Source: Liolophura sinensis
Taxonomy: Eukaryota > Mollusca > Polyplacophora > Chitonida > Chitonidae
Reading direction: 5' to 3'
Length of the DNA: 64,000 nt
Assembly: GCF_032854445.1 (NCBI RefSeq)
Contig: NC_088307.1
Coordinates: 23,014,017 to 23,078,016 of the forward strand
In this document: positions 1-11,500 of the stretch, in pieces
How positions within the stretch are numbered: position 1 is the first letter of the stretch
How the letters are laid out: each line of letters opens with the position of its first letter
Made by a program: the position numbers and the translations under genes
The notes under the pieces: model-generated
What the model was told of the DNA's origin: nothing
What the model saw: the letters and a program-made list of their open reading frames with translations, nothing else
The model's database searches: none

Positions 1-172
1 CAGCCCGGGGGAAACCCACGACCATCCGCAGGTTGCTGACAGACCTTCCCACACACGGCCGGAGAGAAGGCCAGCATGAACTGGACTTGAACTCACAGCG
101 ACTGCATTGGTGAGAGACTCCTGGGTCATTACGCTGCGCTAGCGCGCTAACCAACTGAGCCACGGAGGCCCC
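1..172 (-). repeat. SINE type A, 5' part (tail cut by window edge)
   Basis: Reverse complement starts with a tRNA-like head (ggggcctccgtggctcagtt) followed by the block common to all type-A copies here: a 'gtgagttcaagtccagctca' segment and a 'gggtttcccccgggctctg' segment. The A-T rich tail lies beyond position 1. The head is not a working tRNA gene because no cloverleaf closes. It sits at the start of the first tandem unit and replaces sequence that the other units keep at that place. Confidence 0.85.
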
Positions 173-868
173 GAGAGTCACTTTGAGGTTTTAAGAGCAT
201 ATCACAGCACCAAATGTAATACTTCACATTTCAGACAACAGTAAGAGATTTGTTACCCAAATCTCAAACGGCTAACAATATGTAAACGACGAATCCCTAA
301 ATCCCGACACAAAATATCATCCTTTGCTAAAGTGAAGATAACAAATATATTCTCCGTACCTTTGGAATTCGTGAACTGTTATATTACTCTTCCTGAATTG
401 TAAGACTTGATTTCAACAAACTTCCAGCCAGTAGACTTCAAGAAGCATTCAAATTGTAATTCTTGCTTTGCATATAATGTAACATTTGATTGGATTTATT
501 TACATCAGAAAACTATATACGCATGCAAATTACCTGCAAAGAATAAGGTGCCAAAAAGGAAATACACAGGTGAATTTTAAATGATAAATCAGCTTTAATT
601 CATAATAGAATAATTAGTTTTATTCCCTTCATTTTCAACCGAGTGACACGCCAAGAAAGTCAGAATATGTGTGATCGTAAATTGATCCACCGAAGTTCCT
701 TCAGTGATGACACTAAGCCACAAATGGACAGTCATCTCGGCATCTGGTATCACCAGCATGTGTAATCTCACTTCCAATTGCGTGTTATTTTTTGTGACAG
801 TATATATACTTTATGACAAAAGGTAGTGACTGAGTTTTATTTTTTATCTGAATATTTTGGAGGCATAC

Positions 869-1095
869 CTTCAACTGTTCATGTGTAAGACTGGATTTGT
901 CTTCTCGATCTGTTATGGCCACAAACCTAGTGTTAGCATTCTTTTGCCTGTTCAGCCAGACTGTCCGCTCATCCAGGTACTGTCCGTAATCACATTCATA
1001 ATTTTGTTCTCCCGGACCCGCCATTAGGCTACTTGTAATTTCTCGGGATATTTCTGCTCCTCTTGTAGTGAAAAGCTTCTCTTGTTTGAAACTGG
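869..1095 (-). CDS. CmcI-like methyltransferase copy alpha, exon A (rest off the left edge)
   Basis: Exon of 227 bp, acceptor ttttacag before 1095 and donor gtatgc after 869, ending in phase 0 after the codons for H-E-Q-L-K. It is homologous to exon A of the two further copies (11657-11883 and 23161-23387) but differs at several residues, for example NAN in place of NAT and ECDYG in place of QSDYR. The next coding exon (the methyltransferase core) would lie left of position 1. The reading frame stays open upstream to an ATG at 1171, so this could instead be the first coding exon with no intron before it. Exon A is N-terminal to the recognisable domain and I recognise no motif in it. Confidence 0.7.
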
Positions 1096-4000
1096 CTGTA
1101 AAACAAATGGAGCAGACAGTTTTACCAGTGTGAGATAGCATATTATATTTGATCGTTGTTAGACGCCACATTCAAGACTTTTTCACTTTCACGACGGTCA
1201 TCATTTTTAAGATGGAGAAAATGAGTAAGCCTTTGAACGTGAGCAAGTTACTGACGAATTTTCCCATATGTGGCGCATGAAGACGCCCATGATATCGATG
1301 AAAGACAAATGGGAAACATCTATGCGTAAGTCGTCGACCACTTTTCGCCACCAAGGCCACCACGAATAATGAGGGCGGTGGGAACGTATAAGTTAATTCC
1401 CTGTCCAAGACTTGGGCTATGGTGTACGTAAGACATACAGCATGGAGAGAAAAGCTACAGCAGCGACTACATTAAGACAGAATCATGTAAAAAGAAGCAG
1501 TCAACAGTTTTCAATCTTGTTGGAAGACACAAGGTATGTTTTGGCGTCTGAGTGAAATCAAGAATATCACCTGTCGATAAGAAAATATGCATCTCAGTAG
1601 CGCGTTAATCGTAACTGTTCATGTATCCAACATGTTAAGAAACTTGGAGTGAAGGCGTTTAATGGAATAACCTTCAAGCACTAATTTTTGCAGTACGCAT
1701 AATCCAACAACTGCTCCAAGGCGAGTTATGTACACGTCATATACAGGACCCTTTTCAATAATGCTGTCCAAGTAAGACGCAAAGTATGTTCTAAGCTAAT
1801 GAGTACAATTAGTATTTAACTCTTGTGCCATGCTAGTATATAAGTATACATCCAACGTTGCGATATATAGGCAGGTCGCTATTTGAACGAAAAGCGTAGT
1901 ATAATTATTATGCAAAATATACAGTGATGTTGATTACAATTATTTAGATGTAACTGGTCTAGAATTACTCACAGTTCGTGGTTGTCATCACATTTATTAT
2001 ACAATCACATTAAAAGAGTGCAAAGAGAACAAGCCTCGGGCAATTTTTAGACCACGAGCAGGACCCCGACATGATAGCTTGCACAGAGTTATGAAGCTCT
2101 GCATGATAAATCAGGAATATAGTATTACGCACAAGGTAATACTATCCCTTGGCATAAAAAGCGAATGGGATAACAAACATAGAAGAAATGCAATTATAAA
2201 TCACGGATAGAAATCAATATAATTAACGACGTACAGCATAGAGAATAATATCAGAGCAACAAATGAAAGCGTCAAGAGAGCGACACAGGACATACAGGCA
2301 AACAGAGAGAAATATTCAAACTTTCAAAATACAATCGCTACGATATGGTTGCAATATTGCCGAAGTGTCGTTAATTAAACAGTAGTCATTTATGTATTTA
2401 AAATACGGCAAGGAAAACACAATTACATGAAATAAATACCTACATGACTGTCCACTGTGAGAATATTCCGCACACTGTCTAAGGGGTCACGTTTATAGGC
2501 TAATGTAGGCTGCATCGCCTCGGGCGTGGAAAAATACTTATGTACGGTCCTATACGTAGTTCTGTTAAACAATGTAGACTTTCATACCCCCCGGGGCATG
2601 GAAAAATACTGGTATACGGGTATACAGGTACAAAACCCGTGCTCATGTTTATTAATAGTCAACATTCTGTAAAACAATGTAGACTTTCATACCCCCCGGG
2701 GCATGGAAAAATACTGGTTACGTTTACTGTAGGCTGCTACGCGCCGGGGAGTGGAAAAATACGGGTATACGAGTAAATAGCTACAAAAAAATAGTCTAGG
2801 CCCTAAGTCGTTCACTGACACTTAATACACCAGAGACTGAGGCAAGGCCAGTTACTAAATAACCTAGAATTCAAACTTTTTACAAAAAACAATGAGTGGA
2901 TTCAACGGTTGGGAAAAAACACACACGAACTCATTCACTTTATTTTTCTTCCTTCCCCTCCAGAGTCCTTTAGCACAGTTAAGATATAGCATTATCTCAT
3001 GGAAAGTTAAGTGCTGGCAGCTGTTCATACATACAGCGAGGCGATCTATTTTTTACACATTGCATATACAGTCCCTAAACCCTGCATCAGCGGAATTTGA
3101 CACAGTTATGAATGCTGGAGATTCTGTTCATATTACTTACAAAAGAATTGTACTCGTTGTACTGTAAGTTAAGAAACTTATAGTGAATCAGACATTCGTA
3201 TGCCAGCCGTCAACTAAGATTGACGTTGCAGATCAATAATCGCAAGCCAATTCCCAAAGCGACATCAACACAAACTATCAAAAAACTAAGAAAATGTACG
3301 GATTCATGCAAAAAGAAGCATTCAACAGTTTTCAATGATGTAGAAAAGACGTAAGGTATGTTCTAGGGACATTAGTGAAGTCAGTGTTCATGTCTTGTGA
3401 CAACTTAAAAGTGAAGGCGTTTGATGAGATTACCTTCACACCCTAGAAGTTAATTGAAATTGTCACACAACACACATAACAAATGTACCCTTTGGTATTT
3501 TCCTGTCCAATATACCGAAGTCGTTTAATAACTTTTGACGTTGTTTGAAGACAAAACCTTTTGGTGTCAGTGTAGAGGTCTGACTGCTGCAAAGTGCAAT
3601 GTCCAGCCGTCCATAAACGTACATGTAAAAGTGGAATGGAAGAAATTATGGTGGGTTCCGCTTCTCCTGGGCGAACATTACACCTGTATTTGAACAAATC
3701 TTTTCAGCACGGAATCTCACGGCAAAATACTTTTAATCCTTTCAATTAAAAAAACTTATAGAATTTTTTGACTAGCAATTATGCGCGACCTTATGACGAA
3801 GACCTCTGAAACATGCCCAGTATATGCTTACAGAGCGTGATACCAGCTGTTCTGTAATGTAATTTTTGTACAACTTTATGACGAAGACCACTGACACACG
3901 CTCATTCGATAACTCACGAGTTTTAAAACCAACTGTTGTACGTGTATATGCAATTATTTACATGCAGATAACATTGTGACGAAAACAACTAAAGACGCAT

Positions 4001-4868
4001 GCTCCGTCCTTTCAGAACACTTTTGCTGAGAAGTATCTAACACATACTTTGCCATAGGCTTTTGTTAGCTGTAAAATATCATTTGGTTAAACTTCTATTC
4101 TTATAAAAGGTAAGAATGTGATTAAGGCTGCATGTCCACTGTTGCTCTCGATGTAATAGCAACTACTAACACGTCTCCTGGCAACATGGCTGAAAAAGTT
4201 AAAAAATGAAAGAAAACTGCAGTGATGCTAATTACAATGTATAAAGTTGGGGTTTATATGAAGGGAAAAGATGGTGTAAAGATAATTATACTACTGCAAT
4301 AAGTCCTGTTATGAACAAATAAATATAAAGGATTTGAGAAGATCTCGAGGCAAATATTTCAACTTAAACCATGCGTTATAATTCATACTTCACATGACAT
4401 TCCTTCGCATCGTTCGATGAATCCACTCCAGTATTTTTAACGACGTATGGAAAGTTCTTCCAACAAAGATTCACGACCAGGAGCTAGATTATCATGAACT
4501 GTTGAGTGAAACACATCAAAACATTTTCATAAAACATAGTACATACAATGTAACTTGTGTATCATTCGAATTATATCAATTGTTTATTTTTTTTGCATGT
4601 TTTGTGAAGAGTATAATTTTTGATTTTAAAAATCATGCAAGTATTACTTCAATGTAATTTATCAGTCGTTTTATATTGTGTATATAATTGAACTCACCTG
4701 TATATTCCGTGCTGTTTGTTGTTTCCTGTTTGTTGCATTCGGCGTGGTTTCCTTAGCAATTAAATTATGACAATCAGATTCTGATCAGTTTGTTTATCTT
4801 TGATAACACAGATTGATTATATCACAGCCATGAAGCTTGTGTTCCATATTTAAGGAATGTGGTGTGAT
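1096..4868. other. Non-coding part of unit 1, old dispersed repeats
   Basis: No convincing exon. It holds several fragments of two dispersed repeats that recur across the window: R1 (marker cgaaacagacattcgtatac, near 1490-1690 and 3060-3440) and R2 (markers ggtctagaattactcaaaat and gtacagcatagagagtaaaa, near 1438-1490 and 1900-2300). A cluster of four related pieces containing tggaaaaatac lies at 2522-2775. Degenerate units of about 88 bp with gacgaagac(c/a)actga lie at 3780-3990. Short open frames here differ between units and are not credible genes. Confidence 0.6.
2522..2775 (+). repeat. Short G-rich tandem cluster (ccggggcatggaaaaatac)
   Basis: Four related pieces, each with a G/C-rich box followed by tggaaaaatac. 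Two of them are near-exact duplicates starting acaatgtagactttcatacc. Unit 2 has two pieces at the matching place (13436-13560) and the decayed unit 3 has one (near 26680), so copy number changes between units. Confidence 0.6.
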
Positions 4869-4880
4869 GTATGGATTTGA

Positions 4881-5231
4881 ATGAATGAATGAATGAGTGC
4901 TTGGGGTTTAACGTCATACTTAACAATTAACATCATATGACGACGAGGAGTCATTAAGTGTTTACATACATTGTGTCTTCTTGTGGCAGGGCGAGTCTAT
5001 GCCAAAGTTCTGTCGCCACTAAAGTATCATGCCGAAGACACAAACATCACACCCCACCCAGTCACATTATGCTTACACCTGACAAATCATTCCTGTTTCC
5101 TCGCTCTAACATCTCAGTGCTGAGTGGTAAAGCGAGGCAGCAGCAAGTACCATTTTTAAAACTTTTAGTATAAACCCACGTCTCCCGACTTCGAGGCGGA
5201 CACCCTAACCATTGGGCCAACGAAGCGGTCC
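4881..5231 (-). mobile_element. SINE type C, full length with target duplication
   Basis: On the minus strand it runs from a tRNA-like head (ttggcccaatggttagggtg, gacgtgggtttatac) to a tail ending gcactcattcattcattcat. It is flanked by a perfect 12-bp direct repeat, gtatggatttga, at 4869-4880 and 5232-5243. The same insertion lies in unit 2 (16331-16688), so it entered before the duplication. The tail shares ttaaacccaagcactca-type sequence with SINE B, which suggests use of the same LINE partner. Confidence 0.85.
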
Positions 5232-5453
5232 GTATGGATTTGAGGAACATTCATTCCTTGCTTGACCTCACAGCTATAAGAACTCAGCCTCATTCGAAGT
5301 TATATCTCGATGACCGCGTGGATTATTAACATAAACATTGTTTTAATCTATAGCTTATATGTTTGGCCTTGTGTGCCATCGTAGTCCGCTTGTTCACATA
5401 TTTTATCAAATCCGTCTGCAGATCGGTTTTCTTTTCCACATGTCTACGTGTTA

Positions 5454-5502
5454 TTACGAGATATACTTCCAGGATGATCTGCTAAGCGCATCCTTATACT
5501 GA
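5454..5502 (-). CDS. Copy beta, candidate last exon E
   Basis: Acceptor aatatttcag at 5503-5512, then one base that completes the split glycine codon of exon D, 15 further codons and TAA. Compared with the matching exon of copy gamma there is a ~10-bp deletion near 5478-5482 that moves the frame to an early stop. In the frame used by gamma the sequence downstream stays open for about 40 more codons. The short tail may therefore be a recent change in this copy. The assignment rests on phase and conservation only. Confidence 0.5.
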
Positions 5503-8500
5503 CTGAAATATTTTTGTGTATTGTATACGGAAAACATCAATCAAATAAAAATAAATAATAAAAAATAACTCACAGCTGGGCACTACTGTAATCCTATCCA
5601 ACATGTTTTATTTTCGGCAGATGTCATGTTAATTTTTTCATCGGTGTGAAAAAAAGCCCCACATCCTCAGACTTCCAAAATGTTTAACCTAAGAATAATT
5701 TTTACAAAATCGGAATACAACAAGAGTTACCAAAGCATATTGTTACTATATGATTAATTCAGTTAAATGAAATCGCCGCGGGAGTGTCAGCTTTGAATCA
5801 CTTCATTGGTCGCTTTGAATCCTTTCGTCTGTTACTTCGCTGGTGTTTACATTTTACGTATAAAGCCGTTCATGTTGAATGTATTGTTGAATCTGCAAAA
5901 TAACAACAAGCAGCCAATATTATCTTTTCTGTTTGTCGATAATATTTATGGGTTATTGAATGAATACCGCCTGATGAAGACGACTCTTATGTTTGCGTGT
6001 CACCGAAGCGTGAACAAGCTTGAGAGATAACGCTTCCTTCACGCAAAAGTACAACGATATCAGCTGGTGTTCATTCAATAACCTGTTTTATTATAAACAA
6101 ACATTACACAATTCAACCAAGGAGAAAAAATTGGTGAACGCCACCCAACGAAAATGAAGTTTTAAAACAAAAATGTAAGGTGGCTAAACTCTTAGTGAGA
6201 TATTTACGAATGGCTCCAGAACACAGAGAGATGACGTTATTGTAACGTCACATTAGTAATGGTGACATGCAGTGTGAAACATATGCGGTCCGATCGCCAT
6301 AACGTTGACAGACACGCAAACTTGGGCCTTTCATCTATAATTAGGGGTCAGAGCGCATGACGACTTTCACTGTTTGTACGTTGTGGCAACCACAGCATAT
6401 CTGCGTTTGATGCCGTATATATTGTGACGAAAACACATGGATAATCTCTTATTCATATCAGATTGACTGGTGTTACCTGAAAGTAATCTGATTGTCTCAT
6501 GTTACATTGGAAGTGTATTTGTGATTACTTGACTGTACTGCGTATTTCATAAGGAATACATGATTTGTATAAGAGCCAGAACACGAAAAAGCGAAAAATA
6601 TTCATAAATAACTGTCGTCTGCAGCTTACCTGCACCTCTGCTGTTAAGTTCTAAAACAATAACACAATACAGCATGAATATTCAGAGGAACACAGGTATC
6701 GGCTGATCGAATCAGAGACAAGCGATCACCACTATCGAACATTAGACACAGAGATTTATTTGGACACTGAACTGTGAGTCTTCCTACATGTCTTAAGCAT
6801 GTCTAACATTTTAATATTGAAAATTAAACGTAAGAAAAGTTTCACGGGGCTATTTTTGACAAAGGTATGTGCTGTTGACGATTGATTACAACAACAACAG
6901 TCAAATTTCAGTAACCGATTGTCACAGAATTCTGGTGTAAAAATGTACTCAATGATGGCTTAGAACTAATAGTTTATGAAACAGGTATATATTGCTGGAG
7001 TTTCTTTGGTCTTACCTTAATTAGAAGCTATTTAGATATTTATTTCCGGCCGAAATGATACCCGTCACTTCGTCGTGGTTTGTAAATTCCGCCATGACAT
7101 TCAGCATTTCGGATTGGAGGCTTTAGAATCTAGGAATTTGATAATTACGAAAACGGCTCATGTCTTATACTAGTATCGTTAGAAAGAGCAGATTTATAGT
7201 ATCTGTGTTGTTCAAATTAATATTTGATAGACATTACGAGGGTTTTCTTTATGTTGGCCTGGGGAAAATTACGCTATTTTAGCCTATTGGTTTCGCCATC
7301 ATAGAAAATTATAGGCGGGGCGTAGTAAGAGGCAAACGCTGCTCAATGAACGTCGGCCAATCAAACTGTAAGATTTTTTCTGATTAGCCCCGCCTACTTT
7401 GTGTACATGCTATAAAAGGGCATCGATCATGGCGTCTGACAGATGGTCCTGGAGGCCTACAAAAGGAGTACGGTTAGGTAGAAATTCCAGCACAAATGCT
7501 AAATACTGTTCATCGTCTATAGTTGTGTCAACAAGCCGCTCAGAGTTATTCCCCCTAAAACTCTCTCTCGCAAATGGTATTTCTGATTCTGAAGGAATAT
7601 TTGATGATTTGACTGTATATATGTGAGTAAATGGATTTCAGTGTTTAGCGTTTGATCTGAAAAACAAATCTTCAGATCTTCTATTATGCTGCTATTGCCG
7701 ATTTACTGGAATAAGCCGTAAGACTTGAGTTTTCCTCCAAGAGTTATCCCGGAACAATACTGGGACTCGGAATGCATTGGTATATTAAATAGAACAACAG
7801 CATTAAACTAATCACTGGAGTATTGAGAGTAAATCCGTATTTCAGTATTGGTGTCTCCAAATACTCGAGGTAAATATCACACTCATACGCTACCAAAATA
7901 TTAAACTTCTTACCTCGGAGTCGATAGAGATTAACTGGCGATAAACAGAAAAAAGCGCAAAGCCTGTATTCTTAGTCTCTAAAGGTCATAAGACTGACCA
8001 TGTCTGTGACAAAGCGCAGTATTTCACTGGTTACGTGGGGACCGTTTGCCAGCTGTCACATTGTCGTCGCTGTTTCCGTTTTTCCCTCTATGCTGTATGC
8101 CTTAATTACTTGCCAGGTAAGACTAAATATCGAACTTAAACTCCATAAACTTCTCTGCTGTACAGTGTATGTATAATATTTCTTACAGCGCATGCGCCGC
8201 TTTTTACATTCGCTTTACATCACTGTCACTAGCAAATTTTATACAGAAATTTTGAACAACGCCGAACTCACTGCGGTCACGATGATGAGGCAGCAAATCA
8301 TGTCTGAAAAGACGAAAACTATGTCCCAACCATATGATTGTTTCTAACAATACTTTATACACATGCAGTCTCTTTATCTAATGTATATATCTAATGCTCA
8401 ACATTATATATCTAACCAATATTTGGAACCATTTTATTTACGAATGCTGAATACACAGTTCAGTGCAGTGGTGGCGGCTAAGCCTAATGACGCCTATGTG

Positions 8501-11500
8501 CATCACACAGGTTCTAAAGGTTAAGCTTGTCAAGTGGTGGCATTGATGTAAAGCAAAGATAGAAAGCGGCGCATGCGCTGTATTTTTGTGTTTGTATATC
8601 TACCCGAATCGGTCGGTATAATAGGTGTCCACCATCAGGCTTGGGGTGTTTTCAGCCAGGAACGACCTTATGACATTCATCTTGACAAATCCCCAAGTTA
8701 TGTCGTTTTCGGCCCGGATTATATTGATAGGATTGTCACTGATCTCCGGATGCCCATCTTCCACTGCGAAGTAGTCCCCTGAAACCATGTAACGATTGAA
8801 GTGTTCCAGCACGTGCTTGACGTTGGCATGAGCATCCTCTATTATGAGCCAGGGATGGGGCAGTGACTGTAAAGAAATCATGTGATAGATATATTTATTT
8901 GATTTGATTGGGGTTTTATTTATATTTATATTTCAGCTTGTCGGTATCAGAATAAACAGCCCGGAGCAAACCCACGACCACCCGCTATATACACACGTAC
9001 GACCAGAGAGGAAGCCAGCATGAGCTGGGCTTGAACTTACAGTGGTGAGAGCTTCCTAGACCATTGTGCTTAGCTACACGCTAATCACTAGGCCACGAAG
9101 CCTCGTATGTCTCATTCAGCTCTGACAGGGGTTTGGCTCTACCAGTGGTCTAAGCAACCCACGACCACCCGCTATGTGCTGGCCAACCTATACACACGTA
9201 CGACCAGAGAGGAAGCCAGCATGAACTGGACTTGAACTTACAGTGGTGAGAGCTTCCTGGGCCATTGTGCTTAGCTACACGCTAACCACTAGGCCACGGA
9301 AGCCTCTTATGTCTCATTCACCTCTGACAGGGGTTTGGCTCTACCAGTGGTCTAAGCATCTCCGAATCTATGCATCGAAACAGACATTTATACACCAACA
9401 ATCAACAAAAATGGACGTTCAAGGTCAATGATCGCAAGGCCAATTCCAAAAACGACTTTTGACACAACCAACCAAAGAACTAAGAAATTATATTAAGTAC
9501 GAAATGAGGATATGCAAAGAGAAGCCGTCAACAGTTTTCATTAATGTTAGTAAGACGTCAGAAATTCTCTGGGCGAATGAGTGAAATGAGAATTGAAACT
9601 GTCGATAAAATAATATGCATCTCAGTTTGCGGAATTAGACACAATTATGAAGCAGAAATTCAGGACGTTCTGTCCATATTTACTAACACGGGAATTATAA
9701 TAATCGTTTTATGGAAAGAACCCCGACACTACTTTTTGTGACCGGCCCGGACAGCACAGTTGTTTAAGCGTCCGCTTCGGGAGCGGTAGATCCAAGATCA
9801 ATCTAGTCACACCTAAGACTTTAAAAGATGAACTTGTAACTTCCTCGCTTGGCGTTCAGCATGAAGGGGATAGAGCATCGACTGGTTGGCCCGTATCAGT
9901 ATAATGGCTCTGGCGGGGCTGCTTACTTGCCTTCGTTAAGTCGTCTCAGTGAAGCAGCACTAGATAAAAGAGCGGTGGAAATACCTCCTGCAACAAGGAG
10001 GCACATTACATACACCTTAAGGATTCCTTCATCGTCATATGACTGAAAAATTGTTGAGCACGATGTTAAACCCTACGCACTCACTCACTCACTACTTTTT
10101 GCAGTAATAACTTAAGATGTTGATGGATATCAACACACGCGATCTAACAAATGCTACTGGGCGATTAATATATGTACGCCTACGCCTACGCCTAAAGACT
10201 ACATTCTAACATCACTCAGACTTTGACAACAGAATTAAGACATTACTTTTTTGAGTGTACTGGGGAGTATTCCGCATCATATGACAAAGATCAGGTCTAT
10301 ATCGATGGAAGAGATTCTTTGAATTTCAAAATACTCTTGAACTTTTTTCTGGAATTGGCCTTGATTGCCCATTTCAAAGAATTATAGCTTGAAAACAGCC
10401 GATTCATGCATACCTGCAGCAGTTTAGGTGTAAATGTTTTCTCAATCTCGTTGGAGTCGCCTTGGAGATAGGTCACGCCTTCGCGAAGTCGGGCTTTTTC
10501 GTGAAGCCTAGAGAAGTCCCGGTCGAATGCGATCACGTGACAGGCGAGTCCAAACATGTGGACATGATCAGCCAACCAGAGAACGGATCCGCCCGTCATC
10601 GTTCCCAGCTCGATGATAGTCCTGGGTTTGATCTCCCACAACATAGTCTCATAGATTTCGCAATCTATAGCATCTTTGGACATTGGGACACCTCTCCAAT
10701 CCTTCATGTACTTTACTTTTTCCAATTTCTGTCACAAAAATTGAAAACAAAATGACAGTTTTGGTGGAAAGAGTTTTCATCTTGTCTTTCGGTAATGACA
10801 CCAGAGAGTAGAAAGTCTGATTCTGTTTTATTTCTAGGAATTGGATGTTGTTAAATCCCATGTTTCAATGCTTAAGTTAAGAATAACTATTAATTTCAAT
10901 TAAATTATATAGCGTGTCCCACATGTCAAGAAATAATTATGTATTTATTGATTACGGACAATATATGCCCGTCTCGGAGTGTAACTTTGAGGTTTTAAGA
11001 GCATATCACAGCACCAAATGTAATACTTCACATTTTAGACCACATTATGAGATTTGTTACCCATATCTCAAACGGCTAACATCAATATCTAACGACGAAT
11101 CCATAAATCCCGACACAAAATATCAGTTAAGATCACAAATATATTCTCCGTACTTATTGAATTCGTGAACCGTTATATTATGCTTCCTGAACTGTAAGAC
11201 TTAATTTCAACCAACTTCAATCCAGTATGTATCGGGAAACATTCAAATTGTAATTCTTGCTTTGCATTTAATGTAACATTTGATTGAATTCATTTACATA
11301 GGAAAACTATATACGCATTCAAATTACCTGAGAATAAGGTGCCAAAAAGGAAATGCACAGGTGAATTTTAAATGATAAATCAGCTTTAATTCATAATAGA
11401 ATAATTATTTTTATTCCCTTCATTTTCAACCGAGTGACACGCCAAGAAAGTCAGAATATGTCTGATCGTAAATTGATCCACCGAAGTTCCTTCAGTGATG

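Larger units (their letters stand above)
181..10984. repeat. Tandem unit 1 of a segmental duplication (~10.8 kb)
   Basis: The string ctttgaggttttaagagcat recurs at 181, 10985 and 22095, and order and content match along most of the length: exon A, SINE C, hairpin, exon E, exon D, SINE A, SINE B, exon C. Compared with unit 2 this unit carries an extra ~820 bp at 7213-8030 and a local duplication of a SINE head at 9105-9306. The unit boundary falls inside the intron between exons A and C of the methyltransferase gene, so each gene spans two units. Confidence 0.93.

Noticed and set aside
600..775. Open frame with LHMLVIPDAEMTVHLW between exons A and C, present in all three units
   Set aside because: Exon A joins exon C directly in phase 0; this stretch lacks an acceptor of the right phase and a polypyrimidine tract, and differences between copies are not silent-biased.
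1172..1408. Hydrophobic minus-strand frame upstream of exon A (GKFVSNLLTFKGLLIFSILK)
   Set aside because: Tempting as a signal anchor of the methyltransferase, but the ATG is lost in unit 2 and no donor gives the phase needed to enter exon A.
8573..8782. Plus-strand frame across exon D
   Set aside because: Shadow of the methyltransferase exon; present in both units because the exon is conserved.
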